Assembly (NCBI RefSeq): GCF_001434295.1
Contig: NZ_AZFA01000009.1
Span: 1 to 64,000, forward strand
Direction: 5' to 3'
Length of the DNA: 64,000 bases
Origin: Companilactobacillus versmoldensis DSM 14857 = KCTC 3814
GTDB lineage: Bacteria; Bacillota; Bacilli; Lactobacillales; Lactobacillaceae
Position numbers and translations under genes: made by a program. Position 1 is the first letter of the stretch; each line of letters starts with the position of its first letter. The notes under the pieces were generated by a model that did no database searches, was not told the origin of the DNA, and saw nothing but the letters and a program-made list of their open reading frames with translations. Below, in pieces: positions 9,211 to 18,983 of the stretch.

Positions 9211-10685
9211 TTATTCTTCTAATTCTGGTTCGTTCTTGCGTTGTAGTTTGGCGATAATCGGTAAAGCGGCACCAATAGCGACCATGATCAATGGCTCGAT
9301 GATGTTCAAAGCTAAGACATGGTACCAAGTGCTGGTGCCATAACTGACATCTAACGGCAAGATACCCATGGTTGCGGCGGCAAATGATAATAGGAAACAC
9401 CAAGAGCCGACAGCCACGGCGAGTTTATTGTTTTAGATGTAGACATATTGCGATTGATATTTATCTGGATGCAATCTGACTAATACGAAGGAACTGAAGA
9501 CGAAACAGATCACATATGGTGAAACGATGCCGTTTAAATTTAGTAATTGATTGAAGATAGTGTTCATATTTGGCAAGGTTGCGCTGAGCACCATGATCAA
9601 AGTACAAATTCCAGTGGTCAACCAGTAGCCATTGATCGGCAAGCCGTGCTCATCGACTTTGGTCAATTGCTTTGGCAAATATGCCTTAGTCGTATCAGAT
9701 AGGAACATTCTTGTTCCGGCGTCGATCAGGACTGCTAGTTGAGCCATCATGTAGATGGCCTGGGTGATGGAAAAGATGTAAAGGAATAGTTTGCCAATTC
9801 CAAATTCATTACCCATAGCGAGAAAGGCATAATAGGAACCATTCATTTTCAAATCGTGTGGTAGGTGATGAGCATTGAAGAAAACGCCTAAAGAGAATGA
9901 ACCGAAGACGGTCAAGAATCCGGTCATAATAGCTAACATCCACATAGCTTTAGGGAAATCTTTTTTGCCATTTTTCATCTTAGTTACGTACGGCGAGACC
10001 ATTTCGGCCCCACTCATGGCGAAGATAACTAGACCTAGGGTTGAGAAGTAATGAAAATCAAACTTAGGAATGAAGGCTTTGAAAGTAAATGGTTGAGTCT
10101 GCGGAGCTTTGCCTTGTCCGAGATAGTAGATGGTCATGATAACGTATAAGATCGTCACAATGAACATGGCACTTCCACCGATGATCGATAACCACTGTAA
10201 GGAATTTTTTAGATGGTGTTGGATGAAAATAAAAATGGTGAAGATGACCGAAGAGAGTAGAGCGAACATGCTGTTTGACATCAAATTCGACATCTTTCCA
10301 CTGCCATTTACGATCCAACCAAAGGAAATCAAAGTCGAATTGGCCACATCAACGAGTAAGGAAGACCAGCGACCCAGTATGTCCAGGCACAGATGTATCC
10401 CCAAAAATCGCCACCGGTACTACGGACCCAAGTGGTCAATCCGCCGCCATCTTCATGAAAGGTCGAACCCAAATGTCCGACCATCAATTCATAGGGAAGT
10501 ACAAAAACGATCATAAGTACGATCCAAGTGAAGACAATGGCGAGTCCTTGATTTTGGAAGTTATAAATAATGTCTTCAAAGCCGATAACTGTTACAAAAT
10601 CCATTAAAGCAACAGTTGGCCAGCTGATAAAAGACTTCTTTGAGGTGAGTTTTGGCATCTTATCATTCAAGATAAACACCCCCAT
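9211..10685 (-). pseudogene. Broken paralogue of the APC permease
   Basis: Three reading-frame pieces together match the whole intact permease at 7594-9054. The first (10329-10685) covers the N-terminus to GLPY. There a single base is missing relative to the intact copy (about 10354-10357; TAC-ATC-GT has become TAC-TC-GTT), and the frame shifts into the second piece (9433-10404). That piece ends at a TAA (9433-9435) where the intact copy has a Lys codon; the third piece continues in frame to 9211. One frameshift plus one nonsense change make it a pseudogene. The rest is well conserved, so the decay looks recent. AGGGGGTG precedes the original start. Confidence 0.9.
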
Positions 10686-10718
10686 CCATAATTTTTTAAG
10701 AAACTAAGTGTGGAGAAA

Positions 10719-11348
10719 TTATTTTCGCTCAGCAGTCGGCAAGTACATGCCTGAAGAGTACAGAGCGTCAACAAAACCAGGGATGGTATTATGGCGACCC
10801 CAGTCACGCTGCAGTTCACAAAGTACTTGATTGAAAGTAGTTAAAGTAACACCAGCTTGTTGCATTCGTTGCAAGGCCATTTCGTGGGCCAATTTTGAAG
10901 TAACCCCCAAAGTATCGACCAACACGAAAACTTGAAAATCTGAATTTAATGCATCCAAACTAGCAAAACTAACGCTAGATTCAGTCCAGAGACCACTAAT
11001 GAGCAATTTTTTTCGATGATTCTTTTCGATCGCCTGCTTAACATCTCGATCTTCGAAAGGATTGATTGAGGTTCGATCAAATGACTTCCAATCTGGAAGA
11101 AGATTTTTTATCGGTGGGATAGTGTCCTTTGCTAATCCGATGCCGATATTCAAAGTCGTCAAAACGATCGGGATCTGAAAATATTTGAAGGCCTTAGTGG
11201 CCAAGGTCGCTCGTTTGACCAATTGTGAACGGTCGCCAGAATTGACGGTATTTATTTGAACAGCTTGATAATCGATCAGTAGCAATTGGCAATTATCAGG
11301 CGTTATTAAATTATCAAAAAGAGTGTTTCTTTTTGTTTCTGAAGTCAT
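10719..11348 (-). CDS. Isochorismatase-fold hydrolase lacking the catalytic Cys
   Basis: This 209-residue protein belongs to the YcaC-like cysteine hydrolases. The first triad residue is visible as the Asp of LLIDYQ, and a basic residue lies in DRTSINPFED. The nucleophile position reads TESSVSF instead of the TEACLSF of the paralogue at 14134-14763. The Ser codon AGC (10974-10976) differs from TGC by one base. In this family the Cys is the nucleophile, so activity is doubtful, although a Ser nucleophile or a structural role cannot be excluded. GGGAGGA supports the start. It lies just upstream of the broken permease and may be co-transcribed with it. Confidence 0.85.
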   Translation of the reverse strand: MTSETKRNTLFDNLITPDNCQLLLIDYQAVQINTVNSGDRSQLVKRATLATKAFKYFQIPIVLTTLNIGIGLAKDTIPPIKNLLPDWKSFDRTSINPFEDRDVKQAIEKNHRKKLLISGLWTESSVSFASLDALNSDFQVFVLVDTLGVTSKLAHEMALQRMQQAGVTLTTFNQVLCELQRDWGRHNTIPGFVDALYSSGMYLPTAERK

Positions 11349-11521
11349 GCTGATCCTCCCTTTGACTCTATTTACATTAATGGTATCCCTGATAATAAAT
11401 ATGTTTATATCATATTTGGTAAAAAATTTTATCTTACAAAAATGTAAGTCCTTGTAATATGAATCGAACGACTATTTTGTGCCGAAATTTTAAGATAGAT
11501 ACATCAGATGGAGGTACACAA

Positions 11522-12274
11522 ATGCAAAAAATAGTTGATGTAAAAAATATTGAAAAAGTATACGGCGGAGCTGATGAAAAACAATTTAAAGCTTTGTCGA
11601 ATGTCAATTTTGAAGTCCAACCAGGGGAATTCGTCGGCATCATGGGGGCTTCAGGTTCTGGTAAGACGACCTTGTTAAATATTTTATCGACACTTGATAC
11701 ACCCACTAATGGCGTTGTCAACATAGCCGGGGAAGATATTACCAAACTAAAAAATAATGAGATGGCTGATTTTCGAGCAAATGAGATCGGCTTTATTTTT
11801 CAAGATTTCAATTTGCTGGAAAATTTAACGGCTTACGAAAATATCGCTTTACCACTGGCTTTACAAAACAAGTCAGTTAAGAAGATCAAGCCAAATGTGA
11901 TGAGTATTGCTGAAAAGTTAGGGTTATCGGAAATCATGAACCACTATCCAACTGAATTGTCTGGTGGTCAAAAACAACGGGTGGCAGCAGCTCGAGCTTT
12001 GGTCCATTATCCAAAGATTATTTTTGGTGATGAACCGACAGGTGCTTTAGATTCCAAGAGTGCTCGGACCTTGATGGAGACGATGTCGAAGGTCAATCAA
12101 GAAGATAATGTCTCGATCTTATTGGTGACACACGATCCATTTTCAGCCAGCTTTTGTGACCGTATTTTGTTCATCAAAGATGGTGAGATCGGCCAAGAAT
12201 TGAAGAATCCTAATCATTCACGGGGCGAATTTTATCAAGAAATTTTAGATTCATTAGGAACTTTTGCGGAATAG
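11522..12274 (+). CDS. Bce-type ABC transporter ATPase
   Basis: The ATPase subunit of a peptide-antibiotic resistance or sensing ABC transporter of the BceA/MacB type. Its 250 residues hold Walker A GASGSGKTT, the Q-loop in FIFQDFNLLENLTAYENI, signature LSGGQKQR, Walker B IIFGDEPTGALD and the H-loop THD. The ATG at 11522 has GGAGG at 11510-11514; upstream in-frame ATGs lack one. It is followed after 12 nt by its FtsX-type permease gene, which has an internal stop. No BceRS-type histidine kinase and regulator are next to it. Confidence 0.9.
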   Translation: MQKIVDVKNIEKVYGGADEKQFKALSNVNFEVQPGEFVGIMGASGSGKTTLLNILSTLDTPTNGVVNIAGEDITKLKNNEMADFRANEIGFIFQDFNLLENLTAYENIALPLALQNKSVKKIKPNVMSIAEKLGLSEIMNHYPTELSGGQKQRVAAARALVHYPKIIFGDEPTGALDSKSARTLMETMSKVNQEDNVSILLVTHDPFSASFCDRILFIKDGEIGQELKNPNHSRGEFYQEILDSLGTFAE

Positions 12275-12286
12275 GGAGGAACTCAA

Positions 12287-14080
12287 ATGTTAAATAAATT
12301 AGCCTTAGGTGGTATCAAGCATCGTTTCCGAGATTACAGTGTGCTGTTTTCTGGATTGATGATTGCTTCAGCTATCTTTTATATGTTCATGACGATGGCC
12401 ATGAATACAAAATTTTTGGAAGCTAATTCACCTGCCGCCGCAACAGTTTTTATCTTTGGTTTTGGGGCAGTTTTATTAGCAATCATCACAGTAGTTTATA
12501 TCGGTTATGCCAATAAATTTTTGATGAGCATGCGCGAAAAAGAGTACGGCATGTTCATGATGCTCGGTTCGAAGAGTAGCAAAATCTCCAAGATGATCTT
12601 CATCGAGACTTTTGCTATTGGTGCCATTGCTTCGATTATCGGGATGGCCGTTGGAATCGTCGCAACTAGTTTTGTCGGGGATGCTTTGATGAAGAGCATG
12701 GATATCCCAGCAAAAAATTTCAATAGCTTTTATTTGCCAGCATTAATTGCTACGATGATTTTCTTTTTAGTGATCTTTATTTTATCGGCTTTACGTAACT
12801 CAATATCCATCCGCATGACTAAAGTCCTAAACTTATTGCATAAAGAAAGTCAGCCGACCCGTATCAAGAGAAATACTGCTTGGACAGTGATCCAATCTAT
12901 TTTGGGAATAATTTTCTTAGGTATTGGTTACGTGACTATGGTCAGATTTGGCAACAGTCCCGCTTTGATTTATATCGGTGTGCCGATTGCCTTAGTGACA
13001 ATTGTTTTGGGAACTTATTTTGTGATCAATTCTTTGACGACGACAGTTATTAATTTCTTGAAGAAGCGTCCGGGCGTTGCCCAAAAGGGGATCAATAATT
13101 TTACTTTATCCCAATTGAACTTCCGAATCGGCGATTATACGAAGATCCTATCCATGGTCTCGATCATGTTTGCTTTAGCATTGGGTGCCATCACGGTAGG
13201 ACTTGGTTTTCATCAACAAATCAGTACGATCGTTAATGGTCAACAATACTATGACGCTAATATCGTTAATATGAATGACCAAGAACGTGATCAAGTTGAT
13301 AAACTGACTGGTAAGAAACTCAATGAATATACTTATAAGAGTGATGCTAAAAATGATTATTTCCGCTTGAGTGATTTTAAGGATCAACCGATCACTTATA
13401 ACCATTTCAACTACAGTTCTAACAATATCCTTTCGAAGACTAAAACGACTTCGAATCCTAAAAATGAAGAGGTCCAGTATTATTTGCAGGGTTCGATGCT
13501 GGGCAAAGATCGGATGAAAAAATTACAGTTCGTCAGTGATGCTGAATATGCTCAGATCAAATCTGAACCTAGTAAGTTGACATTTGTTAAGACTGATTCG
13601 TTCTAGAAGAATTTGCCAACGATCAGGTCGATCTCCGAGATGCAGTTGAAACGTTATCCAGAACTTAAGATGGGTTCGGGTGATAAATATCAACAATATC
13701 AAACTATCAATGGTTTCTTCTCCGGACTGGAATTCATGGGCTTTTTCCTAGGAATCGCCTTTTTAGCAATGTTAGCTAGCTGCTTGATGTTCAAGATCCT
13801 TTCTGGTGCTGCAGGAGACGTGAAACGTTACCAAATGTTGCATAAGATTGGTACACGCCAAAGGGCTTTACGTCAGTCGATCAATAAAGAAATTGCTGTA
13901 CTGTTCACGGTGCCAGCAGTTATCGGGATCGTTCACGTTTTAGTCGGGGTCCAGATGTTCAAAGCACTGTTGGTTCAGCCATATGCGTATATCGAGATAC
14001 CGTTCTTGATTTTCTTGGTCCTATATTTAGGCTATTATTTCTTGACGCGTTATTTATACAAAAAAATCGTTTTGAAGTAG
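12287..14080 (+). pseudogene. Bce-type ABC permease with internal TAG
   Basis: A FtsX-family permease of the BceB type: an N-terminal helix, a block of three helices, an extracellular domain starting about residue 315 and a C-terminal helix block. The frame is open from 12287, but TAG at 13604-13606 (codon 440) interrupts it inside the extracellular domain. The same frame then continues without shift to 14080, giving 597 codons in all, near the usual BceB length of about 640. The most likely reading is a recent nonsense mutation that removes the last helices. Sequencing error or suppression are alternatives. GGAGGAACTCAA precedes the start. Confidence 0.85.
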
Positions 14081-14087
14081 AAAGTAG

Positions 14088-14127
14088 AACAGGATGTTAA
14101 TTCAAGCTGAATTAACATCCTGTTTTT
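14088..14127. terminator. Strong terminator after Bce-type operon
   Basis: A 16-bp perfect stem, AACAGGATGTTAATTC (14088-14103) with its complement (14109-14124), has a 5-nt loop and a T run. It lies between convergent genes and can act in both directions. Confidence 0.92.
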
Positions 14128-14133
14128 TGTTAT

Positions 14134-14763
14134 CTATTCAGATTTACGCGTATCCAGAAACATATCCGCACCGTAGAGAGCATCGGTAAATCCGGGCACG
14201 GTATCGGTTCGGCTCCAGTCGCGTTGTAGTTCGCAGATGACTTGATTGAAGGTGGTCAATTCTGCTCCTGCTTGTTCCAATCTTCTTAAAGCAGTTTCGT
14301 GGGCCAGTTTGGAAGTCACACCAACGGTATCGACCAATGGGTAGACGCTAAACCCTTCTTTTAGAGCATCTAAAGTCGGAAATGATAGGCAAGCCTCGGT
14401 CCAAAGTGCGGAGATGATCAATTTCTTTCGACCAGTAGCCAAAACGGCGTCATGAAATTCTTCATCTTCAAAGGCGTTGATACTAGTCCGGTCATAAGAT
14501 TTAGTATCGCCTAAAGCTTGTTTCAAAATGGGGATAGTTTCTTTACCACGTCCAGTTTCAACGTTAACGGTCGAAAGGACGATGGGAATGTGATAATACT
14601 TGAAAGCTTTGATGGCAACGACGATTTTATGAATGATCTCAGCACGGCTGCCAGAGTTTAGTGAATTGACTTGTGCAGGTTGATAATCGATCAATAAAAA
14701 GGCACAGTTCTCAGGTGTCAATAAATGGTCTTGTTTCGGGTCTCTAATGGATTTTGAGGTCAT
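14134..14763 (-). CDS. Isochorismatase-family cysteine hydrolase
   Basis: This is the intact paralogue of the protein at 10719. Its 209 residues include Asp in LLIDYQ, a basic residue in DRTSINAFED and the nucleophile Cys in LWTEACLSF, with the family ending ITTFNQVICELQRDW-like. The ATG at 14763 is chosen because AAAGGAGT lies before it; an in-frame ATG at 14817 has no such site. The substrate is not known. The two copies flank the Bce-type operon in the same orientation. Confidence 0.88.
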   Translation of the reverse strand: MTSKSIRDPKQDHLLTPENCAFLLIDYQPAQVNSLNSGSRAEIIHKIVVAIKAFKYYHIPIVLSTVNVETGRGKETIPILKQALGDTKSYDRTSINAFEDEEFHDAVLATGRKKLIISALWTEACLSFPTLDALKEGFSVYPLVDTVGVTSKLAHETALRRLEQAGAELTTFNQVICELQRDWSRTDTVPGFTDALYGADMFLDTRKSE

Positions 14764-15051
14764 GATAAGTACTCCTTTTTTACTGACGATTCTAGTTACG
14801 ACAAAGGTCATATTCAAATGAATTGATTGAAAAAATAAGCAAGTATTTACGCTTAAAAAAGTCCTCTTATATTAAAATTAGATATTAACTAATTAAATTA
14901 ATAATATGTTCATTATTGAAAATTCTGTCTATCAAAATTCAATTTTTTTAACAAAATACAGGTATTACTATTAATGCGATGATGGTGTAACTAAATTCGG
15001 ATTATTTTTTTTATACACCGGATCAATCCCAAGTTGAAAGGAGACATCACC

Positions 15052-15789
15052 ATGGCAATGATAGAATTTCGCAACGTTCAAAAATATTACGGTAAATTTC
15101 ATGCCTTAAAAAATATTAATTTAAAAATTGACAAAGGAGAAACTGTTGTTTTGATCGGACCTTCTGGCTCCGGTAAAAGTACGTTGGTCAGGACGATCAA
15201 TGGACTAGAAGATATCCAAGAGGGTCATTTGATCGTAAATGGTGAAGATCTGACCGATAAGAAGACTGACATCAATCAAATTCGGACCGATGTCGGGATG
15301 GTTTTTCAGCACTTTAACTTGTACGCCAATAAAGATGTCTTAGAAAATGTCATGATTGCACCTCGGATCGTTTTAAAAAAATCTGAAGATGAGAATCGCA
15401 AGACTGCTCTGCAATTGCTAGAAAGAGTCGGTCTGTCTGACAAAGCGCACAACATGCCATCACAAATTTCCGGTGGGCAGGAGCAGCGGGTGGCTATTGC
15501 TCGATCTCTAGCCATGAAGCCAAAATGTATGTTATTCGACGAACCAACTAGTGCGCTTGACCCTGAGATGATCGAAGACGTTCTCGATGTTATTAAGCAG
15601 ATCACCGAACAAAGTGATATGACTTCGATCATCGTGACTCACAAAATGTGGTTTGCTCAAGAAGTAGCCAATCGGGTCATTTTTCTAGATGACGGTCAAA
15701 TCATTGAAGATCGTAAGACCAATGAGTTCTTTGAGCATCCTGAAAATGAACGGACGCGCAAATTTCTTAGTAAGATCCTGGGTCACTAG
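15052..15789 (+). CDS. glnQ: Polar amino-acid ABC ATPase, operon copy 1
   Basis: The ATPase of a glutamine-type uptake system (245 residues). Walker A is GPSGSGKST and Walker B is CMLFDEPTSALD. Compared with the intact copy at 18231 it has changes at positions that are normally fixed: SGGQEQR for SGGQAQR in the signature, and THKMWFAQE (His197-Trp200) for THEMGFAQE after the H-loop. These suggest relaxed selection, in line with the stop codon in the next gene. The ATG at 15052 is used because the in-frame TTG at 15034 overlaps its ribosome site (AAAGGAGA). The 230 nt upstream are AT-rich; I see a GGTGTA/TACACC inverted repeat but no named riboswitch. Confidence 0.9.
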   Translation: MAMIEFRNVQKYYGKFHALKNINLKIDKGETVVLIGPSGSGKSTLVRTINGLEDIQEGHLIVNGEDLTDKKTDINQIRTDVGMVFQHFNLYANKDVLENVMIAPRIVLKKSEDENRKTALQLLERVGLSDKAHNMPSQISGGQEQRVAIARSLAMKPKCMLFDEPTSALDPEMIEDVLDVIKQITEQSDMTSIIVTHKMWFAQEVANRVIFLDDGQIIEDRKTNEFFEHPENERTRKFLSKILGH

Positions 15790-15803
15790 GAAGGAGGCAA
15801 CTG

Positions 15804-16631
15804 ATGAAAAGATGGAAATATTTAATTGCCTTGTTAGTTTCGCTTAGTTTAGGGATAGTCTTGACCGGTTGTCATGCTCAATCAGCAGCTGATCAAGATG
15901 TCTTAGCTAATGCCAAAAAAACCGATACGATCACTTGGGGAGTCAAAGCGGATACGAAATTACTTGGTTTGACCGATGTCCGTGATGGCAAACAAAAAGG
16001 CTTTGAAATTGATATCGCTAAAGCTCTCACTAAACAAATTTTGGGAAAAAAGGGCCAAACTAAGTTTGTCACAGTGACTTCACAATCACGGATCCCGATT
16101 CTAAAAAACGGTAATGTTGATGCAATCATTGCCACGATGACGATCACACCGGAAAGAAAAAAGATCCTCGAATTCAGCAACTCATACTTTGATGCTGGTC
16201 AGTCACTTTTAGTCAAAAACAACTCGCCAATCAAGCGCGTTCAGGATCTAAATCACCGCACGATCATCGGTGTTGTCGGCTCTAATTCAGTTGAGACCGT
16301 TAAAAAATTTGCTCCTGACGCTAAGATTTTATAATTACCAGATTATGCTCAGGCTTTAGTAGCCTTGAAATCTGGTCAGGGCGATGCTTTGACGACTGAT
16401 AACTCGATCCTTGGTGGGATGGCCGTTGAAAATCCCGGTTATAAGGTCCAGGGCAAACCTTTTACTGATGAACCTTACGGAATCGGATTGAACAAACATC
16501 AAGATAAGATGAGAAAGGCTTTGAACAAAGCCTTAAAAGAAATTCAAGCTAATGGAACATACAATAAATTAGTTATTAAATGGTTCGGAAATGTTCCTGG
16601 CTTTAATTACAAGGAGGTGCTTCGTAAATGA
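15804..16631 (+). pseudogene. glnH: Amino-acid-binding lipoprotein with internal TAA, copy 1
   Basis: The solute-binding lipoprotein of the first glutamine-type transporter. The signal peptide ends in the lipobox LTGC, and the SBP family 3 domain follows. TAA at 16332-16334 (codon 177) interrupts it exactly where the paralogue at 18984 reads a Gln codon (KVLQLQDYAQ). The frame continues unshifted to 16631. The product would lack the last third of the binding domain. A CAA-to-TAA transition is the simplest origin. The stop overlaps the start of the permease gene. Confidence 0.92.
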
Positions 16632-17266
16632 TCACTTTACTTAGGACCTATTGGTCGACTTTTTTGACCGGCTTTGGCTGGACGATTTTATCTAGTTGTA
16701 TCGCCTTAGTAGCCAGTTTATTGATTGGTTCCATCATGGCTGTTTTTGAAGTTGTTCCTAATAAAACATTGCGGACGATTGGAACAGTCTACGTGGAAAT
16801 TTTTCGAAACATACCTTTATTAGTTATCGTGTCATTTTTCTATTTAGTTATTCCAATGTACGTAGTCAAGATCAACGGTTTCACTGCTGGAACGATTGGA
16901 TTGACGATCTACACCTCAGCCTTTATTGCCGAGACCGTCAGATCTGGTATCAAATCAATCAATATTGGCCAAATGGAAGCTTCTCGAGCAATGGGGATGA
17001 AATACGTCCAAGCAATGCGTTTCATTGTTCTGCCCCAAGCCTTCAAAGTAGTTATTCCGCCATTGGGCAACCAGTTCATCAATTTAGTTAAAAATTCCTC
17101 AGTTTTAGCCTTTGTCGCAGGCTTTGATTTGATGTATCAAGGTAATGCGATTGCTTCGCAAACATTTGCTACGGTCAATACTTATTTGATCGTGGGGGCC
17201 TTTTATTTAGTGATTACCTTGCCGATCAGTTATTACATGCGCCATTTGGAAAAACGGTTAGCTTAA
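16628..17266 (+). CDS. glnP: Amino-acid ABC permease, first subunit, copy 1
   Basis: A membrane permease of 212 residues with about five helices and the EAA loop EASRAMGMKYVQAMRFIVLPQA that contacts the ATPase. ATGA overlaps the glnH stop, and GGAGG precedes it. The reading frame is intact although the binding-protein gene before it is broken. It is about as similar to its copy-2 counterpart (19808-20446) as the other pairs in the duplication. Confidence 0.92.
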   Translation: MITLLRTYWSTFLTGFGWTILSSCIALVASLLIGSIMAVFEVVPNKTLRTIGTVYVEIFRNIPLLVIVSFFYLVIPMYVVKINGFTAGTIGLTIYTSAFIAETVRSGIKSINIGQMEASRAMGMKYVQAMRFIVLPQAFKVVIPPLGNQFINLVKNSSVLAFVAGFDLMYQGNAIASQTFATVNTYLIVGAFYLVITLPISYYMRHLEKRLA

Positions 17267-17284
17267 ATAGAAAGGAGCAGCAAT

Positions 17285-17938
17285 ATGCAAAATTGGATCA
17301 ACGCTTATTCAGCCATGAACCTGCGATTTCTATTTAAAGGATTATTAGTTACTTTGGAGATTTCCATTGTGTCAGTAATTTTAAGTATGATCTTTGGATC
17401 GATCTTGGGGATCGTTCGCTATACTAAGATCCCTTGGTTATCGGAAATCGTTGGATTTATTATTGATATTATTCGTAACTTACCGTTATTATTGATTATT
17501 TTCTTCGTATACTTTGGCTTGCCAAGTCTGGGATTCAAACCAGATACGATCGTCGCGGCCATCTTTGCGATGACGGTCTTTGAATCGATGATGATTGCCG
17601 AGATCATTCGTTCCGGTATCGGAGCAGTCAATCGCGGGCAGCTTGAAGCTTCTCGAGCAGTCGGGATGAAATACTATCAAGCTATGTGGCATGTGATTCT
17701 GCCCCAAGCCTATAAAAATATGATCCCAGCTCTGGTCAGTCAGTTGATCTCCTTGATCAAAGACACGTCTTTAGCTACGATCATTGTGACGCCAGAATTG
17801 ATGCAACACGCTCAGGTTATTTATGGACAAAATGCTAATTATATCGTGCCAATGTATTTAGCTTTAGCCGTGCTGTATTTCATAGTTTGTTACTCACTAT
17901 CAATTATTTCCCGAATCATCGACCGGAAAATGGCCTGA
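17285..17938 (+). CDS. glnP: Amino-acid ABC permease, second subunit, copy 1
   Basis: The second 217-residue permease of the first operon copy, expected to form a heterodimer with the preceding one. The EAA loop is EASRAVGMKYYQAMWHVILPQA. AAAGGAG lies before the start, 18 nt after the first permease. The operon ends in a terminator right after. The reading frame is intact. Confidence 0.92.
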   Translation: MQNWINAYSAMNLRFLFKGLLVTLEISIVSVILSMIFGSILGIVRYTKIPWLSEIVGFIIDIIRNLPLLLIIFFVYFGLPSLGFKPDTIVAAIFAMTVFESMMIAEIIRSGIGAVNRGQLEASRAVGMKYYQAMWHVILPQAYKNMIPALVSQLISLIKDTSLATIIVTPELMQHAQVIYGQNANYIVPMYLALAVLYFIVCYSLSIISRIIDRKMA

Positions 17939-17963
17939 ACAACTATTTAAATAATAAAATGAG

Positions 17964-17994
17964 ATAGCAATTCTTAAATGAATTGCTATTTTTT
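17964..17994 (+). terminator. Terminator of gln operon copy 1
   Basis: ATAGCAATTC (17964-17973) pairs with GAATTGCTAT (17980-17989), followed by a T run. It ends the first transporter operon, so copy 2 probably has its own promoter. Confidence 0.85.
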
Positions 17995-18090
17995 ATTATG
18001 AAAACGTTTCTAATATAATGATCTTAAAAAATTTTTTTAAAAAAGCCTGAAAGCCTTTATATGGCGGTATCATTGACCTATCAATCAGTC

Positions 18091-18196
18091 ACACCATTTG
18101 TTTGATATTCTTACAAATGGTGTTTTTATTGCCAAATGGTTCTAAAACTATTAAAATTTCTTTAATGGTCATTTGTGTTGCGCACAAATGGTTCTA
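18091..18196 (+). promoter_or_regulatory. Leader with alternative hairpins before gln copy 2
   Basis: ACACCATTTGT (18091-18101) and ACAAATGGTGT (18113-18123) form an 11-bp stem followed by TTTTTATT, which looks like an intrinsic terminator inside the leader. Downstream are CCAAATGGTTCTA (18132), GGTCATTTGTG (18167) and CACAAATGGTTCTA (18183). CATTTGTG and CACAAATG (18170-18190) form a second hairpin. The repeated CAAATGG and CATTTG segments can pair in several exclusive ways, as in an attenuator. No known riboswitch class was recognised, and regulation is inferred. A cre-like TGAAAACGTTTCTA lies upstream at about 17999. Confidence 0.45.
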
Positions 18197-18230
18197 CATC
18201 CACTGCAGGGATATGAAGGGAGACAGATTT

Positions 18231-18968
18231 ATGTCGATGATTGAATTTCGCAAGGTTCAAAAGTATTATGGGAAATTCCACGCTTTAAAAGATATCGATC
18301 TCGAAATTGATAAGGGAGAGACTGTTGTTTTAATTGGTCCATCAGGATCAGGTAAAAGTACCTTAGCTCGTAGTGTTAATGGATTGGAGACTATCCAAAG
18401 CGGCCAGCTGATCGTCAATGGTCGTGATATCGCCGATAAAAAGACTGATATCAACCGGATCAGAACTGATGTTGGAATGGTCTTCCAGCATTTCAATTTA
18501 TATGCTAATAAAGATGTTTTAGAAAATATTATGATTGCTCCTCGGATCGTTTTAAAGATGAATGAGGACGAAAATAAAAAGAACGCCATGGCTCTACTAG
18601 ACCAAGTTGGTTTAGCTGATAAAGCTCACAATATGCCTTCACAGATCTCTGGTGGTCAGGCACAACGTGTTGCTATCGCTCGATCATTGGCAATGAAACC
18701 ACGGTGTATGTTATTTGATGAGCCAACTAGTGCACTTGATCCAGAAATGATCGATGACGTTCTAGGTGTTATCAAATACGTTACGAGTCAAAGTGATATG
18801 ACTTCTTTGATCGTGACTCACGAAATGGGCTTCGCCCAAGAAGTAGCCAACCGAGTTATTTTTATGGATGATGGTCAGATCCTCGAAGATGATAAGACGG
18901 ACGTGTTCTTTAAAAATCCAAGTAACGAACGTGCTAGACAATTTTTGAGTAAGATCATCTCGCACTAA
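18231..18968 (+). CDS. glnQ: Polar amino-acid ABC ATPase, operon copy 2
   Basis: The intact ATPase of the second glutamine-type uptake operon, 245 residues. Walker A is GPSGSGKST, the signature SGGQAQR, Walker B CMLFDEPTSALD and the H-loop THEMGFAQE, all canonical. The ATG at 18231 has AAGGGAGA before it; the open frame extends upstream to 18102 through the leader hairpins, and that extension has no resemblance to the family. It is co-transcribed with the three genes that follow. Confidence 0.93.
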   Translation: MSMIEFRKVQKYYGKFHALKDIDLEIDKGETVVLIGPSGSGKSTLARSVNGLETIQSGQLIVNGRDIADKKTDINRIRTDVGMVFQHFNLYANKDVLENIMIAPRIVLKMNEDENKKNAMALLDQVGLADKAHNMPSQISGGQAQRVAIARSLAMKPRCMLFDEPTSALDPEMIDDVLGVIKYVTSQSDMTSLIVTHEMGFAQEVANRVIFMDDGQILEDDKTDVFFKNPSNERARQFLSKIISH

Positions 18969-18983
18969 AGAAAGGGGTTAAAC

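Noticed and set aside
17999-18012. cre site TGAAAACGTTTCTA between transporter copies
   Set aside because: The right half departs from the consensus and its place relative to a promoter is unclear; mentioned only in passing.
18102-18230. N-terminal extension of the second glnQ
   Set aside because: The extension runs through the leader hairpins and resembles no ATPase sequence; AAGGGAGA is placed for the ATG at 18231.
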